Shown here: positions 32,915 through 39,950 of the stretch, piece by piece
Position numbering within the stretch: the first letter of the stretch is position 1
How the letters are laid out: every line of letters begins with the position of its first letter
Origin: Planctomycetota bacterium
Lineage (GTDB): Bacteria; Planctomycetota; JAPUJT01
Direction: 5' to 3'
Assembly (NCBI GenBank): GCA_027296055.1
Contig: JAPUJT010000132.1
Coordinates: 1-64,000 of the forward strand
Length of the DNA stretch: 64,000 nt
The notes under the pieces: generated by a model
Told to the model about the DNA's origin: nothing
Database searches by the model: none
Seen by the model: the letters and a program-made list of their open reading frames with translations, nothing else
Made by a program: the position numbers and the translations under genes

Positions 32915-35383
32915 TTAGCCCGATCGGCGCCTCTGCCGCTCGCGAAGCCGCTTGAGGCGGGCATACAGAGTGCTCTTGGAGATGCCTAGCCGACGGGCCG
33001 CCTCGGTCTTGTTCCCGCCAGCCTGCTCGATCGCCCGGGTGAGACCATCCCCGTCCGCTTCCGGGCCTGTGGGTCTCTTCGGGGCAAGATAACGCCGGAA
33101 GGTAGTTTCTTCTCTCAGACGTCGGGGGAGGTCTTCGATCGTGATCTCCTTCCCCCCCACGGCGCAGGCCCTACGTATCGTGTTCTCCAGCTCCCGGACG
33201 TTCCCCGGCCAGTCGTGCCTGAGGAGGGCCAGGAGGACATCTCGTGGGAACTCCCGGACCGGTGAGCCTTCACCTTCCGCCTCCCTCTGCAGGAAGGTCT
33301 CCACGAGAAGGGGAATGTCCTCTTTTCGATCGCGGAGCGGGGGGAGAGAAATCGTGACCCCTTCGAGGCGATAGTACAGGTCCTGTCGGAACTTCCCCTC
33401 CTGGACCAGGTCCTCGAGGCTCCGATTGCTGGCGGTGACCAGGCGGAAGTCGATCTGAATCCATTCCTGCCCCCCGAGCCGACGAATCCCCTTCTCTTCG
33501 AGCGCCCGAAGAAGCTTCGCCTGCATCCCGAGGCTCAACTCTCCTATCTCGTCGAGGAACAGGGTCCCGCCGCCCGCCGCCTCGATCAATCCGGGCTTCT
33601 CGCTGGTCGCCCCGGTGAAGACGCCACGGACATGCCCGAAGAGCTCTCGCTCAAATATCGATTCGGGTATTGCCGCGCAGTTTTCCGATATGAACGGTCC
33701 GGACTTCCTCGGACCTTCGAAGTGTATCGCCCGCGCAATGAGCTCCTTCCCGGTCCCGCTCTCTCCGGAGACGTGGACGGGCAGCTGGGATGGGATCGCC
33801 TTGCGAAGAAGCTCGATCGTGCGCAGGAGCGCGGGGCTTCGACCGATGATCCCGAATGCCTCTCCCGACACCTCCTCCGAACCAACGTATCCCGCCAGAC
33901 GCTGCGCGGCCCTCTCGATGTCCTGACTGCGCTTCCGGAAATCGAGGGAGTTCGATAGGTGCCGGCTGACCCGACGGGCGAACTCGACGAGGAGGACCTC
34001 GTCGCTCTCCGAGAAGCGGCCCGGATCCAGGCGGTGCTCCAGGTAGATACAACCGAACGGTGCGCCTTCCAGCCGGATGGGTGCGCACAGGACCGCCCGG
34101 AGGCCAAGACCGGCCACACTCTCCGAATCGGCGAAGAGAGGATCCGTTCCGGCATCGTGGATCCGTATCGGGTGACCCGTCTTCAGGACTCGATTGGCGA
34201 TCTTCCGGCTGACCTCCCTTTCCGGAGATTCGACCTCGACATTTCCCCGCCCCCGAGCGCTCCGCACCATCAGGGAGCCGTCCGTGTCTCTCATGAGAAC
34301 GAATCCACGCTCCGCATCCATGATCTCCACGAGCATCGCTACCAGGATGTCGAGGAGGGCCTCGAGATCCCAGCCAGCCTCGAGCACCCCCGAGATCATC
34401 CCCAGTAGCGCCTTGCCCTGATCATCCCAGGGTAGCTCCTCGGGCGTCGCCGGTTCGGCCTGGTCGCCGGTGTCCCGCATCTTCTCCTCCACCCTTTCGA
34501 GGAGGCTCTCGGGGGAGGATGCCTCTTCCGGCCCTGTCGCGACCTCGGTCCTGCAGGTGAGGGAGCCGTCCGCAGCTGAAGGGGACCGAAGGCTTTCCTT
34601 GCCGATCTTCTTGGCGATCCGACGGGCGATGCGGTGGGCCCATTCCGCGCCCACCTGGGGGAGGAGTATCTCGAGAGTGGACGGTCCACGGCGACCCAGG
34701 AGGTCCACCTCTCCCGTCTCCTCGCGCAGAAGCTCGGCAGCCCGGCGCATCGCTCCCTCTCCCGGAGCCCCACCGATACCGGCGATGGACGTCCCGACCT
34801 CGATCATCACGACCGATATCGGAGATCCCTTCGCCTCGCACGCCGACCATTCGTCGAGAAGCCGGAGAAGAAAGCCGACGTGAGTTCGCAAGCCGGTAGG
34901 CGAGTCCCGCAAGAACGAATCCGCTCCTGCCATCAGACGCGTCGTGAGATCCACCTGGCGCCCCAGAAAGGCGAGAAAATCCCGGCCGACTCTGCCGAAT
35001 TCCGCATCATCGGCGAATCCGACGACGAGAGCCCCGCGAGCGCGGGAGTGGGGAACCAGAGGAAAGGCGAACGTGGAGATGGAGCCGGCGAGATCCGGAA
35101 GAGCGCTCGGCGGGATCTCGATCCCCTCCTGCGGAAGGTCAACAAGCGATCGGATGTAGCGGGTCAAGGCGGGGTCCGGAGTGATCCCGCGCACTACCTC
35201 TGTGGCCTCACCCTTTCCCGGAGACACCGAGATGACGACCCACGAAGGGGCCACGCCCGCCAGGACCAGGTCGGCGGCGATATCCAGGGCCGACGCCAGG
35301 TCTCGGGCGGCGCCGAGCTTGCGAAATCCCTCGAGGAGCTCCGCTCCTCCCTGGGCCAGGGGCAGACTCATATCTTGATTCAT
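32915..35383 (-). CDS. Sigma-54-dependent enhancer-binding transcriptional activator with GAF and GGDEF-like sensor region
   Basis: Residues about 20-155 of this 822-aa protein form a GAF-like domain. Residues about 160-285 look like a degenerate GGDEF domain (SPTGLRTHVGFLLRL and, in place of GGDEF, GRRGPSTLEILLP). Residues about 325-490 are a second GAF domain. The AAA+ domain has Walker A GESGTGKE, the L1 loop GVFTGA (consensus GAFTGA), Walker B GGGTLFLDEIGEL, and the R-finger region RQDLYYRLEGVTI. A Fis-type helix-turn-helix ends the protein (NKTEAARRLGISKSTLYARLK). There is no receiver domain, so a small ligand may set its activity. A sigma-54 promoter and repeated sites lie in the gene-free region upstream. 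Confidence 0.95.
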   Translation of the reverse strand: MNQDMSLPLAQGGAELLEGFRKLGAARDLASALDIAADLVLAGVAPSWVVISVSPGKGEATEVVRGITPDPALTRYIRSLVDLPQEGIEIPPSALPDLAGSISTFAFPLVPHSRARGALVVGFADDAEFGRVGRDFLAFLGRQVDLTTRLMAGADSFLRDSPTGLRTHVGFLLRLLDEWSACEAKGSPISVVMIEVGTSIAGIGGAPGEGAMRRAAELLREETGEVDLLGRRGPSTLEILLPQVGAEWAHRIARRIAKKIGKESLRSPSAADGSLTCRTEVATGPEEASSPESLLERVEEKMRDTGDQAEPATPEELPWDDQGKALLGMISGVLEAGWDLEALLDILVAMLVEIMDAERGFVLMRDTDGSLMVRSARGRGNVEVESPEREVSRKIANRVLKTGHPIRIHDAGTDPLFADSESVAGLGLRAVLCAPIRLEGAPFGCIYLEHRLDPGRFSESDEVLLVEFARRVSRHLSNSLDFRKRSQDIERAAQRLAGYVGSEEVSGEAFGIIGRSPALLRTIELLRKAIPSQLPVHVSGESGTGKELIARAIHFEGPRKSGPFISENCAAIPESIFERELFGHVRGVFTGATSEKPGLIEAAGGGTLFLDEIGELSLGMQAKLLRALEEKGIRRLGGQEWIQIDFRLVTASNRSLEDLVQEGKFRQDLYYRLEGVTISLPPLRDRKEDIPLLVETFLQREAEGEGSPVREFPRDVLLALLRHDWPGNVRELENTIRRACAVGGKEITIEDLPRRLREETTFRRYLAPKRPTGPEADGDGLTRAIEQAGGNKTEAARRLGISKSTLYARLKRLRERQRRRSG

Positions 35384-35419
35384 TTCAGGCTCGAAGTGGC
35401 TGACTCCCTCTCTTTCTCC

Positions 35420-35448
35420 AGAATATCACAGGCATTGGACTACCGCAA
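35420..35448 (-). promoter_or_regulatory. Weak candidate sigma-70 promoter for the enhancer-binding protein gene
   Basis: On the minus strand, TTGCGG (35443-35448) and TATTCT (35420-35425) are 17 bp apart, about 36 bp upstream of the ATG. The match is moderate (3-4 of 6 bases in each box), so this call is tentative. Confidence 0.3.
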
Positions 35449-35493
35449 AACCTTTGCCGGTCATGGGAAAGGGAGAATGCGTTCGATTCCGAA

Positions 35494-35560
35494 CGTCCGG
35501 ACCGTCCAGACATGCCTCCGATCGTCCGACCGTCCGTCCGGGTCCCGGACGGTTGGACGG
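35494..35560. promoter_or_regulatory. Cluster of three CGTCCRACCGTCC-like sites, probable activator-binding (UAS) sites
   Basis: Site 1 is CGTCCGGACCGTCC (35494-35507). Site 2 is CGTCCGACCGTCC (35523-35535). Site 3, on the other strand, is CCGTCCAACCGTCC (35547-35560). A perfect 19-nt palindrome (CCGTCCGGG-T-CCCGGACGG, 35534-35552) joins sites 2 and 3. The cluster lies about 124-190 bp upstream of the start point predicted from the sigma-54 promoter and 111-177 bp upstream of the activator gene. Confidence 0.6.
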
Positions 35561-35657
35561 AGCGGGGAAGGCTCTGCGGCCCGCGCAGAAAGATAGCCTG
35601 AACCCTAACTCCTTTTCCAGAAAGGACCTGTGAATATCTCTCCGACGTGCTCTCTGG

Positions 35658-35672
35658 CGGCACCATCCTTGC
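35658..35672 (+). promoter_or_regulatory. Sigma-54 (-24/-12) promoter reading rightward
   Basis: CGGCAC-CATCC-TTGC matches the consensus TGGCAC-N5-TTGC at all but the first position. The key GG (35659-35660) and GC (35671-35672) doublets are exactly 10 bases apart. Transcription would start near 35684. It reads away from the sigma-54 activator gene, into a region with strong hairpins and no convincing ORF. Confidence 0.65.
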
Positions 35673-35683
35673 GATAAAAGACG

Positions 35684-35889
35684 CAAAAGGGGGGGTGACC
35701 GTACTAACAATGCGGGCGGCAGAGGGGCCGAGTCACCCCCCCACTATCGACGATTTTTTGGCGGCTGGAGTGTCCGGCACGTCACTCTTTCAAGGAGGTC
35801 CCGGAATAACCGAGCGGAGCAACTTCAGGGATCGCCCTCCCGGGAATCATGCTGGGAGGGCGATTCATGAGGCCGCTGAAGAGGACCTC
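35684..35889 (+). ncRNA. Candidate sigma-54-dependent structured non-coding RNA
   Basis: From the predicted start point the transcript has two strong structures. The first is an 11-bp perfect stem, GGGGGGGTGAC (35689-35699) with GTCACCCCCCC (35732-35742), followed 11 nt later by six T residues. The second is a nested structure: GAGGTCC/GGACCTC (35795-35801, 35883-35889), CTTCAG/CTGAAG (35823-35828, 35876-35881), and an 11-bp apical stem ATCGCCCTCCC/GGGAGGGCGAT (35831-35841, 35854-35864) with a 12-nt loop. An AAGGAGGT at 35792-35799 has no start codon at the right distance and lies in the outer stem. The RNA could end at the T run or after the second structure. No known RNA family is recognised. 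The rest of the gene-free region (35384-36113) holds the sites and promoter described separately and a hairpin at its right end. Confidence 0.5.
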
Positions 35890-36067
35890 ATTCAAGAATG
35901 AACATCCCCCATTTCACGATTTCGAGAGACCGAGGATCGGTTGCTGGTTCCACGGACCATTCCGCTAGGTCTCCTGAAATCTCTCACTCACTTCTACGGC
36001 AGAATGCTCTCCTCTCGCGGGCCACCCTGGCCGGCCCGTCGAAGGCCCTTCCCACGCATACCTGATC

Positions 36068-36113
36068 GGGGCGACCAGATACCACGGAAGGGACCGAGAG
36101 GCCCGGTCGCCCC
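36068..36113. other. Inverted repeat just after the stop of the LysM-like gene
   Basis: GGGGCGACC (36068-36076) and GGTCGCCCC (36105-36113) form a 9-bp stem with a 28-nt spacer that can pair further (ACCGAGAGGCCCGGT). It abuts the stop codon of the minus-strand gene that ends at 36114. No T run follows on either strand, so it may be a non-canonical terminator or the 3' end of the rightward RNA. Confidence 0.4.
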
Positions 36114-37334
36114 TCACGCCTCCCTGGAGAACATGTTCTCCCCATCCAGCCAGCCCTCGGCGAGTCGGATTCCCTCTCCGGTCATCTCGAGAAGGAGGAC
36201 GAGTCGGTTCGTCTCAAGATCGATCCGGCGCTTCGCGGATTCGTACTCGTCGGGATCAATCTCCTTCCGATCCGGAATGATGCGGTGGATTCGCTGTGAG
36301 TCGGTGCCCTCTCGGCAGTAGACCTCGACGCTCAGCGTCTGTCGCTCCGTCGAGACCCGTTCTTCCGACGGGACGAGGACCAGCTCCCCATCCCGTACAC
36401 ATTCCCGTAGGGGGCCGGCACGACACCCCGTCACGCGGACCCTGTGGGCATCCGGGCAGGGGAGGACCTCCACCCATTCCTCGCCGTCCTGGTCCTGGAC
36501 CCGTTCCTCTCCGAACTGCATCGGCTCGACTTCTCGAAACTCTCCCCCGCTTCCGGCGGCCTCCAGGTCGCATCGCGTCTTCCCATCTTGCGAGGAACGC
36601 GTCCTGTACTCGATGAGAAGCCGCAGGATGCCCAGGGCATCGGACCTGTCCGCATCGCATGAGTACCCGTCCGAGCAGAACGCCCACAGCCGAACGCGTC
36701 CACTCTCGGGCAGGGCATTCAGGATCTCTCTCGGATCGATGTTGAAGGCGACGGACAGCCGACGCCGGCCCGCGAGGCCCCTCTCCGCATACGTCCGGAG
36801 GATTCGGCCCCCCGCATGCTCCACATGCTTGCGAATCTCGTCCAAGGGCGGAAGCGGGGATGTCTTCTCACCGCCCAGCATGGGTCTCGAGCCATCTCCA
36901 GCGTACGCCCGCACGGGAAGCGACCCGAAGAGGTCGGCCCCCTCGGGGGCCAGAAAAACCAGCCCATCGACGACTCCTTCGCCGACCGCGGGACGTCTGT
37001 CTACGAGGAACCGCATGCGGAGCTTCCGGTCCTTGTCGTGGGTGAAGACGGGGAGTATCGGGGTCCCGAACCAACCGGCATCGAATGCCACCTGCAACAG
37101 GGAGGACGAGTGCACGAGCCTCTGGCCACCTGGATCGACGCGTAGGCGGACGTCCACTCCTCGCCAGGGCAGTTTCACTAGCCGCCCCGGAGAGAGGAGC
37201 GCCTCGGCCGGAAGATCCGGATTGAGGTCCTGGATGCGAGCCAGTCGGCAGCCGAACTCCTCCGCCAGAAGCGGGAGCGTGTCCCCACGACGGGCGGGGT
37301 ACTCGAAAGCAGCCGGTTCATCGGGTGAAGCCAC
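36114..37334 (-). CDS. Protein with N-terminal LysM-like domain, function unknown
   Basis: This 406-aa protein starts with GTG and has no signal peptide or membrane helix. Residues about 10-58 (YPARRGDTLPLLAEEFGCRL through NPDLPAEALLSPGRLVKLPW) fit a LysM module. The remainder is a mixed alpha/beta region that I do not recognise, including a Cys-containing stretch AFCSDGYSCDADRSD and the acidic EVEPMQFGEERVQDQDGEEW. It lies downstream of the SPOR-like gene on the same strand, but a terminator separates the two. The ribosome-binding site is weak, and the start is set by the domain boundary. Confidence 0.65.
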   Translation of the reverse strand: MASPDEPAAFEYPARRGDTLPLLAEEFGCRLARIQDLNPDLPAEALLSPGRLVKLPWRGVDVRLRVDPGGQRLVHSSSLLQVAFDAGWFGTPILPVFTHDKDRKLRMRFLVDRRPAVGEGVVDGLVFLAPEGADLFGSLPVRAYAGDGSRPMLGGEKTSPLPPLDEIRKHVEHAGGRILRTYAERGLAGRRRLSVAFNIDPREILNALPESGRVRLWAFCSDGYSCDADRSDALGILRLLIEYRTRSSQDGKTRCDLEAAGSGGEFREVEPMQFGEERVQDQDGEEWVEVLPCPDAHRVRVTGCRAGPLRECVRDGELVLVPSEERVSTERQTLSVEVYCREGTDSQRIHRIIPDRKEIDPDEYESAKRRIDLETNRLVLLLEMTGEGIRLAEGWLDGENMFSREA

Positions 37335-37406
37335 GCGTAGAGGATCCGCTGGAGCGCCCGGGGGCCGAGGGAGTCGAGTCGAAGTTGCAAGAGACGTGCC
37401 GCCGAG

Positions 37407-37441
37407 AAAAAAAGAAGAGGGCCGGCTACAAGCCGGCCCTC
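37407..37441 (-). terminator. Rho-independent terminator of the SPOR-like gene
   Basis: On the minus strand, a perfect 11-bp stem GAGGGCCGGCT/AGCCGGCCCTC with loop TGT is followed by TTCTTTTTTT. It lies 25 bp after the stop of the SPOR-like gene. Confidence 0.9.
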
Positions 37442-37465
37442 ATCCATCGGGGAGATGGGGGTTTC

Positions 37466-38263
37466 TTAATTGGATGGCCTTACGGCGAGCTTGTAGGCGT
37501 CCGAGAAGGGAGAGTGCGAGTGATAGGTCAGTCCCTGGATCGTGTCCAGGTCGCCGTAGGCGGAGTCGTTTGATCGTACCCGGACGGTCCACAGTCCCAT
37601 CTGCGTCTGGTAACTGAACGCGTTATAGCCCATGCCCTTGAGGAACTCCTCGTACTCCTTGGCCCCTTCCTCGTCGTGGCCCGTCGTGACGCACTGGTAG
37701 AAGTGCGTGAAAGGCCTCGGCTTGGGCTTCTCTGGCGCCGCTAGCTTCTCCGCCTTGTTCACGACCACGCGGGCCGGCGAGCCGATCGCCACGGTTGCCT
37801 TGTCCACGGGCTTCGCCGCTTCAACCACGATGGGCTCGTCCTCGAGCAGGATGGGCGTACTCTTCACGGAAGTGTCCTTCGTCACCTGGGGTTCCGTCAT
37901 CACCGACGAGCGACGTCCGATGAGGAAGGAAAGGCCGGAGAAGACGAGGACAAAGACGGCACCAACGATAATCGTATCCTTCCGAATATTCATGGAAGTC
38001 TGCCTCTTCTGTACCGGCGTCACCTTGGGCAGGTAGGAGTGGGGCGGCGTGGAGCCGTCCATCCGCGTCGAGCCCATCGGAGAGAAACCCTGGACCTTCG
38101 TTCGATCCCGTCCTGCGATCACCGGATTCTCGGTGACGGACCGCTCGAACTGCGGCCTGCGGGTGACGGGAGCGGCTGGTTCTGCCAGGGTGCTCGAGCC
38201 GACGGTCTGCCGGCTTTGCTTGAAAAGCTCGATAAGCTCCAGGGCATGTCTCTTGTGGTGCAT
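37466..38263 (-). CDS. Single-pass membrane protein with C-terminal SPOR-like domain
   Basis: This 265-aa protein has a cytoplasmic part of about 90 residues, starting HHKRHALELIELFKQSRQ. One membrane helix follows (TIIVGAVFVLVFSGLSFLIG), then a Pro/Lys-rich linker, and a C-terminal region THFYQCVTTGHDEEGAKEYEEFLKGMGYNAF through LWTVRVRSND that reads like a SPOR domain. SPOR domains bind denuded peptidoglycan, often at the septum. The ATG at 38261-38263 has GGGGGAG upstream; the longer in-frame extension runs into a REP-like repeat. A clear terminator follows. Confidence 0.75.
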   Translation of the reverse strand: MHHKRHALELIELFKQSRQTVGSSTLAEPAAPVTRRPQFERSVTENPVIAGRDRTKVQGFSPMGSTRMDGSTPPHSYLPKVTPVQKRQTSMNIRKDTIIVGAVFVLVFSGLSFLIGRRSSVMTEPQVTKDTSVKSTPILLEDEPIVVEAAKPVDKATVAIGSPARVVVNKAEKLAAPEKPKPRPFTHFYQCVTTGHDEEGAKEYEEFLKGMGYNAFSYQTQMGLWTVRVRSNDSAYGDLDTIQGLTYHSHSPFSDAYKLAVRPSN

Positions 38264-38355
38264 GGCTCCCCCCTCATAGGTGAGTTCCGCTCTGAACTTC
38301 CAACTGCCCTGATTATCGGACGAATGAGACCTCGGCTTGAGGGGGGGGAGATGAG

Positions 38356-38410
38356 ATAAAGGGACACACACTTAATTGATCTGCAATTGAGTGAGTGTCC
38401 CCTTAATTAG
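38356..38410. repeat. REP-like hairpin repeat, family A, copy 3
   Basis: The arms are AAAGGGACACACACTTAATT and CAATTGAGTGAGTGTCCCC, as in the copies at 19.2 kb. The flanks differ (GAT before, TTAATTAG after). It lies between the SPOR-like gene start and the end of the second SPFH gene. Confidence 0.8.
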
Positions 38411-38419
38411 TATCCCTGA

Positions 38420-39931
38420 TTACTTCTTCTGGGTCGTCTCGAGAAATTTCAATCCCGCGACATTGGGTATGCCGGCCGTCCGCGAGAGGTCCGTCCAGAG
38501 GGTCCCCTCTCCGGAATGGACCACGCGGACGGAGAAGCTCGGAGACAGGCCCAGGGAGAACTCGTAGCGGGCGAAGGCGGCGGCATCTCCGCCGAAGGCC
38601 TTTACCTTTGCGGAGAAACCCTTCGCCTCGGCCTCACCGACCATCTGAACGATACTGGCCTCGGCCATACCGATCGTCCGGGTCCGTTCCGCCTCGATCT
38701 GGGCGATCTCCTCCTGCATTTCTGCCACGAGCAGTCGGGTCCGGGCGTCGGTCTGCTCCACGACCCTCTGGGCGTCCGCCTCGATCGACCTCAGAAGAGC
38801 CGTCGTCTGGGCCTCCACCTCCAGCGTCCGCTGGATGATCAGTGACTCCTCCCTCTGAAGCTCGGCGGCGCTCTTTCTCGTCTCCTGCCAGTACTTCGCC
38901 GTCTGCTCCTTCTCGACGGACACGAACGCCTCCATGATCGGCTCGAGGAGCGTGTCGGGGATCATGATCCGACGGATGAAGGCGGAGTGAATGCTGATGT
39001 TCTTCTCCTCGCCGATGAGGGTCAGAGCCTCGGTGAACGTCCTCTGGAACTCCTCCCTGCCCTCCCCCAGAAGAAAGTCCTTGGCCCCATAGGTAGACCC
39101 CTGCAACCGGCTGATCGATTTGGACTGTGGGCGAATCACCCGGTCCTCGATCGCATCCCGGTCGCCTATCTCGACCATCACCTTGGCCACGTGACGGGGG
39201 TGGAGCTCCCACTCGACAGTGGCATCGATGTCGATCGTGAAGCCGTCCACCGATGGGAACTCGATCTGGGCTTTGTCCGCCTCGAGGAACGAGATCTGAT
39301 TCACCCCGATCTCCACCTGCTGAACTGCAAGCTCTCCGTCATTGATGTAATAGTTGCCGGGTTGCAGGACGTCCCTCCGGACCCCCTTCTGCCCGTCCCC
39401 GGCGAACGGCCCGGAGGCCTCCTCACCGGCGAGGGCCGTCACGAACCCGACGAACCCCGCCTCGATCTGGGTCATATCGATCAGTTTGATGTCGTAGCCG
39501 TGGGGATTGAGGCGATGCCGTCCCGGAGGGAGGATCCTCCTCTGCGGGCCCTTCTCTCCCTCGTCGGCGAGAATCTTGCCCGAGGGAAGCTTGCTACCCA
39601 CCTTGGAGTTGACGATGCCGATTTTCCCTGCAGGTATGTCGACCACTTTGAACCGTTCGGTCTCGTAGAGGACGGGCCAGATGAAATGCCTCCCCTCCCC
39701 CAGGACTTCCTTGAGAATTCCCTTCATGCCCTCGTCGACGAGGAGCTGTCCTTCCGGGGCTTGATCCCCCGTCTTGGAGGTGATCACGAGCATCTCGCCC
39801 GGCTCGACGTACTTGAAGAAAGTCGAAAAGGTCAGCCGGGCGAAGATGAGAAGGGCGATCGCGACGACCACCAGGGTTGCCCCCGCCGCCCGGATCCGGT
39901 TCCACCATTGAGTCAACCTTGCTGCTTCCAT
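38420..39931 (-). CDS. SPFH/band-7 (flotillin-like) membrane protein 2
   Basis: This 503-aa protein has a membrane helix near the start (ATLVVVAIALLIFARLTF). Three tandem repeats of about 75 residues follow, each with the pattern GxxGxV…P.G..LADEGEKG..R.VL..GRH.LNP (best seen in the second repeat: KIGIVNSKVGSKLPSGKI, ILPPGRHRLNP). An SPFH domain comes next (EFPSVDGFTIDIDATVEWEL), then a long Glu/Ala-rich coiled coil, then a tail (AFARYEFSLGLSPSF). SPFH proteins oligomerise and organise membrane domains. It starts 19 bp after its paralogue and has a matching layout. The upstream in-frame ATG at 40150 lies inside the paralogue and is rejected. Confidence 0.9.
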   Translation of the reverse strand: MEAARLTQWWNRIRAAGATLVVVAIALLIFARLTFSTFFKYVEPGEMLVITSKTGDQAPEGQLLVDEGMKGILKEVLGEGRHFIWPVLYETERFKVVDIPAGKIGIVNSKVGSKLPSGKILADEGEKGPQRRILPPGRHRLNPHGYDIKLIDMTQIEAGFVGFVTALAGEEASGPFAGDGQKGVRRDVLQPGNYYINDGELAVQQVEIGVNQISFLEADKAQIEFPSVDGFTIDIDATVEWELHPRHVAKVMVEIGDRDAIEDRVIRPQSKSISRLQGSTYGAKDFLLGEGREEFQRTFTEALTLIGEEKNISIHSAFIRRIMIPDTLLEPIMEAFVSVEKEQTAKYWQETRKSAAELQREESLIIQRTLEVEAQTTALLRSIEADAQRVVEQTDARTRLLVAEMQEEIAQIEAERTRTIGMAEASIVQMVGEAEAKGFSAKVKAFGGDAAAFARYEFSLGLSPSFSVRVVHSGEGTLWTDLSRTAGIPNVAGLKFLETTQKK

Positions 39932-39950
39932 GTGTATGCTTCGCCTCTTT

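Noticed and set aside
35689-35759. A standard rho-independent terminator.
   Set aside because: The 11-bp stem is strong, but the run of six T residues starts 11 nt after it, which is too far for a normal terminator; it is kept only as a possible RNA end.
35792-35799. A perfect AAGGAGGT Shine-Dalgarno sequence that could start a small gene.
   Set aside because: There is no ATG, GTG or TTG 4-12 nt downstream, and the sequence pairs within a stem.
35647-35901. An 84-codon frame in the gene-free region next to the sigma-54 activator gene.
   Set aside because: It begins upstream of the predicted transcription start, has no ribosome-binding site and no recognisable domain, and the sequence is better explained by paired RNA stems.
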